This document shows positions 61,180-64,000 of a stretch of DNA of 64,000 nt, in pieces; the first letter of the stretch is position 1; the number at the start of each line of letters is the position of its first letter. Under the pieces are notes generated by a model. The model made no database searches. It was given only the letters and a program-made list of their open reading frames with translations, and was not told the DNA's origin. The DNA comes from Owenweeksia sp963758205 (GTDB lineage: Bacteria > Bacteroidota > Bacteroidia > Flavobacteriales > Schleiferiaceae), in the NCBI GenBank assembly GCA_963758205.1, contig CAVWUM010000006.1, forward strand, positions 496,001-560,000. The letters are read 5' to 3'. The position numbers and the translations under genes are program-made.

Positions 61180-62685
61180 TTAATGTTTTACTTCATGATC
61201 AATCCTTAATTGTTTAAGATTTTCTGTGGCAGGTCCTGCCAGCACTTTCCCACTTAAACTATATCTGCTACCGTGGCAGCCACAGTCCCAGGTTTTGGCT
61301 ACATCATTAAAATGTAACATACATTGCATGTGTGTACAAAGCCCTGATACACCTGATATTTCACCATTCTCATCTTTGTAAAGCGCAGCCGGTTCGCCAT
61401 CCACTTTTAACACTTTTCCGCTATTGCGGGGAAACTCTTTGTCGCTATCAGCTTTAGTAGTAAATTTTTCAGCAACCATGTGTTTCAGGGTTTTCATGCC
61501 CTTTTTTATCACTGTTGATACAGTGGAAGTGCTGATCCTCTTAGGGCTAAAAACATCCTGCCATGGATGAGTACCCTCGGTTATTAAAGCTGTATTGATC
61601 AGGGCGCTTACTATGGAAAAGGTTAAACCATCACCCGCAAAACCAGTGGCCAGATAACAATTTGGTCGCTCAGGGTCGGAGCCAATTAGCGGTAAACCAT
61701 CAGGAGAGGTGAATAAAATACTACTCCAGCTGCCCCGTGTCTTGGTTATGGATAGTTGAGTGGATGCATATTCAAGCAAGTTGTCCAGAGCCTTTTGCTC
61801 ACTTTCACCTTCTCCCGTTTTGGTATCACATCCACCCACTATATACATGGGCCTACCGTTTTCCTCAAAGTGTCTGATATAATGGTAAGGATCTGCCAAA
61901 TCATAATAGAGGCCATTCAGCACCTCTTTTGAACTTTCCCCATAAAGTACATATGAGTTGTAGTTTTTCAATTCCATTTGCAGATGGCTAATACCTATAG
62001 GGGTATGAGTAGCCTGCACCACATCGCGCGCCTCTATCATATGGTCATCTTCAAAATGTAGCCTTACAAACTCTCCATTTTGCTCAAGTTTGGTTACCCT
62101 GCTTTGCTCATAAATATGGCCGCCTTTATCGGCAAAGCTTTTGGCTAAACCTTTGGCAAAGGCATTGGCATCAATCACAGCCTGATTATTAATCATTATA
62201 GCATCCTTGCACTTCACGGGTATATTTTCCAGCCCCGGGGAGTGTACGGTTTCTCCCAAATCAATCAATGCCTTACGCTCCCGGGTCAGAATTTCCAATT
62301 GTTGCTCGTTAGTAGCATAGTAGTATCCCGGCACCTTTTTATAATCACAAATAAGGGCGTTGTCGGCAATCATTTTCTCAATACTGCTACGTGCTTCTTT
62401 AGTGGCCTGCATTACAACGCTCGCGCGCCGCTCGGAAAGTTTTGAACTTATTTTATGATAAAATACATCCACCAATGAGGTAAGGTGGCCGGATGTATAA
62501 CCGGTAACACCAGTACCAATTTTGTTGGCCTCTACAAGTATAACCCTACGGCCGGCCTGCTGTAACATATAAGCCGTAGTTACCCCGGTAATACCACCAC
62601 CAATCACACATACATCAGCTCTCAGATTTTCAGATAGTGGTGGGTAAAAGGTTTGCTGCCTTTCAGATAACCATGCTGTTTTCAT
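61180..62685 (-). CDS. FAD-dependent oxidoreductase with C-terminal Rieske domain
   Basis: 501 residues. N-terminal DAO-type FAD domain with VCVIGGGITGVTTAYMLQQAGRRVILVEA (~25-53), TGYTSGHLTSL (~61), and GFAGDGLTFSIVSALI near 355. The Rieske [2Fe-2S] domain lies at ~415-495 with the ligand pattern C-T-H (CTHMQC, ~454) and CGCHGSRY (~471). Electrons presumably pass between the cluster and FAD. Homologues are annotated as FAD-dependent oxidoreductases of unknown substrate. It opens the three-gene minus-strand unit. Confidence 0.88.
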   Translation of the reverse strand: MKTAWLSERQQTFYPPLSENLRADVCVIGGGITGVTTAYMLQQAGRRVILVEANKIGTGVTGYTSGHLTSLVDVFYHKISSKLSERRASVVMQATKEARSSIEKMIADNALICDYKKVPGYYYATNEQQLEILTRERKALIDLGETVHSPGLENIPVKCKDAIMINNQAVIDANAFAKGLAKSFADKGGHIYEQSRVTKLEQNGEFVRLHFEDDHMIEARDVVQATHTPIGISHLQMELKNYNSYVLYGESSKEVLNGLYYDLADPYHYIRHFEENGRPMYIVGGCDTKTGEGESEQKALDNLLEYASTQLSITKTRGSWSSILFTSPDGLPLIGSDPERPNCYLATGFAGDGLTFSIVSALINTALITEGTHPWQDVFSPKRISTSTVSTVIKKGMKTLKHMVAEKFTTKADSDKEFPRNSGKVLKVDGEPAALYKDENGEISGVSGLCTHMQCMLHFNDVAKTWDCGCHGSRYSLSGKVLAGPATENLKQLRIDHEVKH

Positions 62686-62949
62686 AATTGTAAGTTTAAT
62701 CTTTATTACCTAAGAAGACATGAACCCTAACTTTAGTTCACAACCACTACCTGCTTTTCGCAAATTATTTCTGCCCAGTATAAAAATGATATTCAAAACA
62801 TTGGCTTTCAATACTCTTCAGGACCAAAAAATCCGGTCTTACTCCAAAAGAAAAACTTTTAACCCAAAAGATTTATTTGCATTTGCTACCCGAACCAAAA
62901 TTATTTTTAGAAGGTTATTCTTTCAAATTAGTATTTTATTCCAACCAAC

Positions 62950-63441
62950 ATGAGTAAGTTAAAAACACTGGAAGACCTCTTCCACCATCATTTAAAGGAT
63001 TTACATAGTGCAGAGAGTCAATTGATAAAGGCACTGCCTAAAATGGAAAATGAAGCAGGTGATTCTAAGCTTAAAGAGGCATTCAGCAGCCACCTGGAAG
63101 AAACCAGGGAGCACCTTAATCGCCTTGAGGAAATAGCTGATGAACTTGATATAAACATTAAAGGTGATACCTGCCAGGCCATGAAAGGCCTGATAAGGGA
63201 GACTAAGGATTTTATTGACGAAGATGCTTCTGATGAAGTTCGGGATGCAGGGCTTATTGCCGATGCCCAGCGAGTAGAGCATTATGAAATTGCCGCCTAT
63301 GGAACCGTGGTGGAATGGGCAAGAGTTTTAGGAAAGGACCAAATAGCCGACAAGCTGCAGAAAACTCTTAACGAGGAGAAGGAAGCTGATAAAAAGCTGG
63401 TTAAACTGGCTACTTCCGCAGCAAACAGCAAGGCGGTGTAA
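62950..63441 (+). CDS. YciF/DUF892-type ferritin-like protein
   Basis: 163 residues. The DUF892 pattern is clear: LEDLFHHHLKDLHSAESQLIKALPKMENEA (~7-36), EETREHLNRLEEI (~50-62), and DAQRVEHYEIAAYGTVVEWARVLG (~110-133), which carry the Glu/His residues of the ferritin-like di-iron site. Members are induced by stress in enterobacteria; iron binding is inferred. It is divergent from the FAD/Rieske gene. The 264-base gap (62686-62949) holds only an unsupported 77-codon frame. Confidence 0.88.
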   Translation: MSKLKTLEDLFHHHLKDLHSAESQLIKALPKMENEAGDSKLKEAFSSHLEETREHLNRLEEIADELDINIKGDTCQAMKGLIRETKDFIDEDASDEVRDAGLIADAQRVEHYEIAAYGTVVEWARVLGKDQIADKLQKTLNEEKEADKKLVKLATSAANSKAV

Positions 63442-63543
63442 ATTTTTGGATGGTTGCAACGGTAGGCTATTACCACTTTTCTAGTGGGTAGAGCTTATGG
63501 CCAAAATCGCCAATATGTTTTATTAATTTAAATAATTCCAATC

Positions 63544-63717
63544 ATGAAAAGTCAAAGCGAATCTGAAAAAAGAGACCAGGGCAAAAGCCCATCTAATCAA
63601 AAAGGTAATGCCGCAAATCCTGACAGGGCCGAAAAACCAAGGCAGGATGGCGACAAAACCGAGCAACCACATGGTAATCGTACTTCGGACGCAAACCGAA
63701 GAGGTGCAGGAAGGTAA
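63544..63717 (+). CDS. 57-residue hydrophilic protein
   Basis: MKSQSESEKRDQGKSPSNQK is the start; the protein is 57 residues, rich in Asn, Gln, Lys, Arg, Asp and Gly, with no hydrophobic segment, ending RRGAGR. It is preceded by a 100-base gap after the YciF gene and followed by a terminator. The composition is like small disordered stress proteins such as Bacillus KGG/CsbD-like peptides, but no motif is shared that I can name. Confidence rests on the clean frame and the terminator. Confidence 0.5.
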   Translation: MKSQSESEKRDQGKSPSNQKGNAANPDRAEKPRQDGDKTEQPHGNRTSDANRRGAGR

Positions 63718-63750
63718 TGTTGATTGATTTTTTGGTTTGAGTTTAGGTTT

Positions 63751-63778
63751 AAACGGGGGCATTATGTCCCCGTTTTTT
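63751..63778. terminator. Intrinsic terminator at 63.75 kb
   Basis: AAACGGGG (63751-63758) and CCCCGTTT (63768-63775) pair, followed by TTT on the plus strand. It lies between the 57-residue gene (plus) and the end of the DUF4130 gene (minus). Confidence 0.7.
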
Positions 63779-64000
63779 ATTTCTCAAAAAGATACTTCCA
63801 ATATCGCTTAGGAACATGTTGCACATGGAGCTTCTTATTATTACGCTCTTTTATATTTACCGAATTGAAATACGCCTTCCATAGTTTTTGATAACTTACT
63901 TCATCATCATGAAGTAAGTTTCGTGAAAGTCGCGAGGCATCCAAATTTTCAAATGCGGGCAGAGTAATGAAGTTCATCTCCTCAAGATCATAGTACAAAC
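63777..64000 (-). CDS. DUF4130/TIGR03915-type DNA metabolism protein (3' part; start outside window)
   Basis: Only the last ~74 residues are in the window; the frame remains open to the right edge. The tail LWKAYFNSVNIKERNNKKLHVQHVPKRYWKYLFEK is the signature end of the DUF4130 family, whose genes sit beside a radical SAM protein and an UdgX-type or photoproduct-repair gene in many bacteria. Those neighbours would lie beyond 64000. Its exact role is unknown. Confidence 0.8.
   Translation of the reverse strand, partial: LYYDLEEMNFITLPAFENLDASRLSRNLLHDDEVSYQKLWKAYFNSVNIKERNNKKLHVQHVPKRYWKYLFEK

Noticed and set aside
62720..62953. 77-codon frame between the FAD/Rieske and YciF genes
   Set aside because: No recognisable pattern and it lies in the divergent promoter region, so I see no support.

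Overview
The window is about 64 kb of a Bacteroidota chromosome, most likely a marine-type flavobacterium of the order Flavobacteriales (order by inference). The evidence is five or six proteins with type IX secretion (T9SS) C-terminal sorting domains, a PorP/SprF-family protein, SprB repeats, SBBP-like repeats, a GldE/CorC-type protein, a type III pantothenate kinase, a purH-mreBCD-PBP2-RodA cluster, promoters of the TAnnTTTG type, and an absence of strong Shine-Dalgarno sites. I see no phage, insertion sequence, CRISPR array or rRNA. There is one tRNA, tRNA-Phe(GAA).

Layout. 1-3.4 kb: GDP-D-glycero-alpha-D-manno-heptose synthesis, made of a nucleotidyltransferase/HAD phosphatase/P-loop fusion, a GHMP heptose kinase and a phosphoheptose isomerase. 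3.4-13.6 kb: small hypothetical genes, a T9SS cargo protein, an O-antigen-ligase-like protein, a TfoX-like protein, a peptide-binding lipoprotein, an FG-GAP/SprB adhesin, and a 2-hydroxyacid dehydrogenase carrying an in-frame GC-rich insert. 13.7-23.4 kb: MscS channel, outer-membrane protein, MgtE, KsgA, a TPR histidine kinase, a frameshifted M3 oligopeptidase and a DinB-like protein. 23.4-33.6 kb: a secretion/adhesion region with two T9SS type A cargo genes (one broken by a frameshift and preceded by a CA microsatellite) and a PorP-SPOR protein paired with a 944-residue type B protein. 33.8-43.0 kb: DgkA, a GAF/fRMsr-like protein, a MacB-type permease, then purH-mreB-mreC-mreD-mrdA-rodA. 43.3-51.2 kb: a minus-strand envelope cluster (PpiD, CorC/GldE, small membrane protein, LptC, TPR protein, outer-membrane protein, CoaX). 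51.3-59.4 kb: tRNA-Phe, then an AraC-type regulator divergent from a nine-gene operon (four glycosyltransferases, a small membrane protein, DUF421, a GntA/YcgG-type heme N-hydroxylase, a DUF1989 protein and a SemiSWEET). 59.4-64 kb: a stress-type cluster (two SDRs, an FAD/Rieske oxidoreductase, a YciF-like ferritin, a 57-residue hydrophilic protein) and the end of a DUF4130 gene.

The best candidate for an undescribed system is the AraC-linked operon at 51.4-59.4 kb. It joins two families with known guanidino-group chemistry (GntA-type N-hydroxylase and the carboxyguanidine-deiminase superfamily DUF1989) to four glycosyltransferases and a small sugar-type transporter. Other notable signals are a possible phase-variation switch at 28.9 kb, a palindromic insert inside a dehydrogenase gene, two frameshifts in the same 9-base context, terminator-like hairpins inside signal-peptide codons, and two heptanucleotide arrays.
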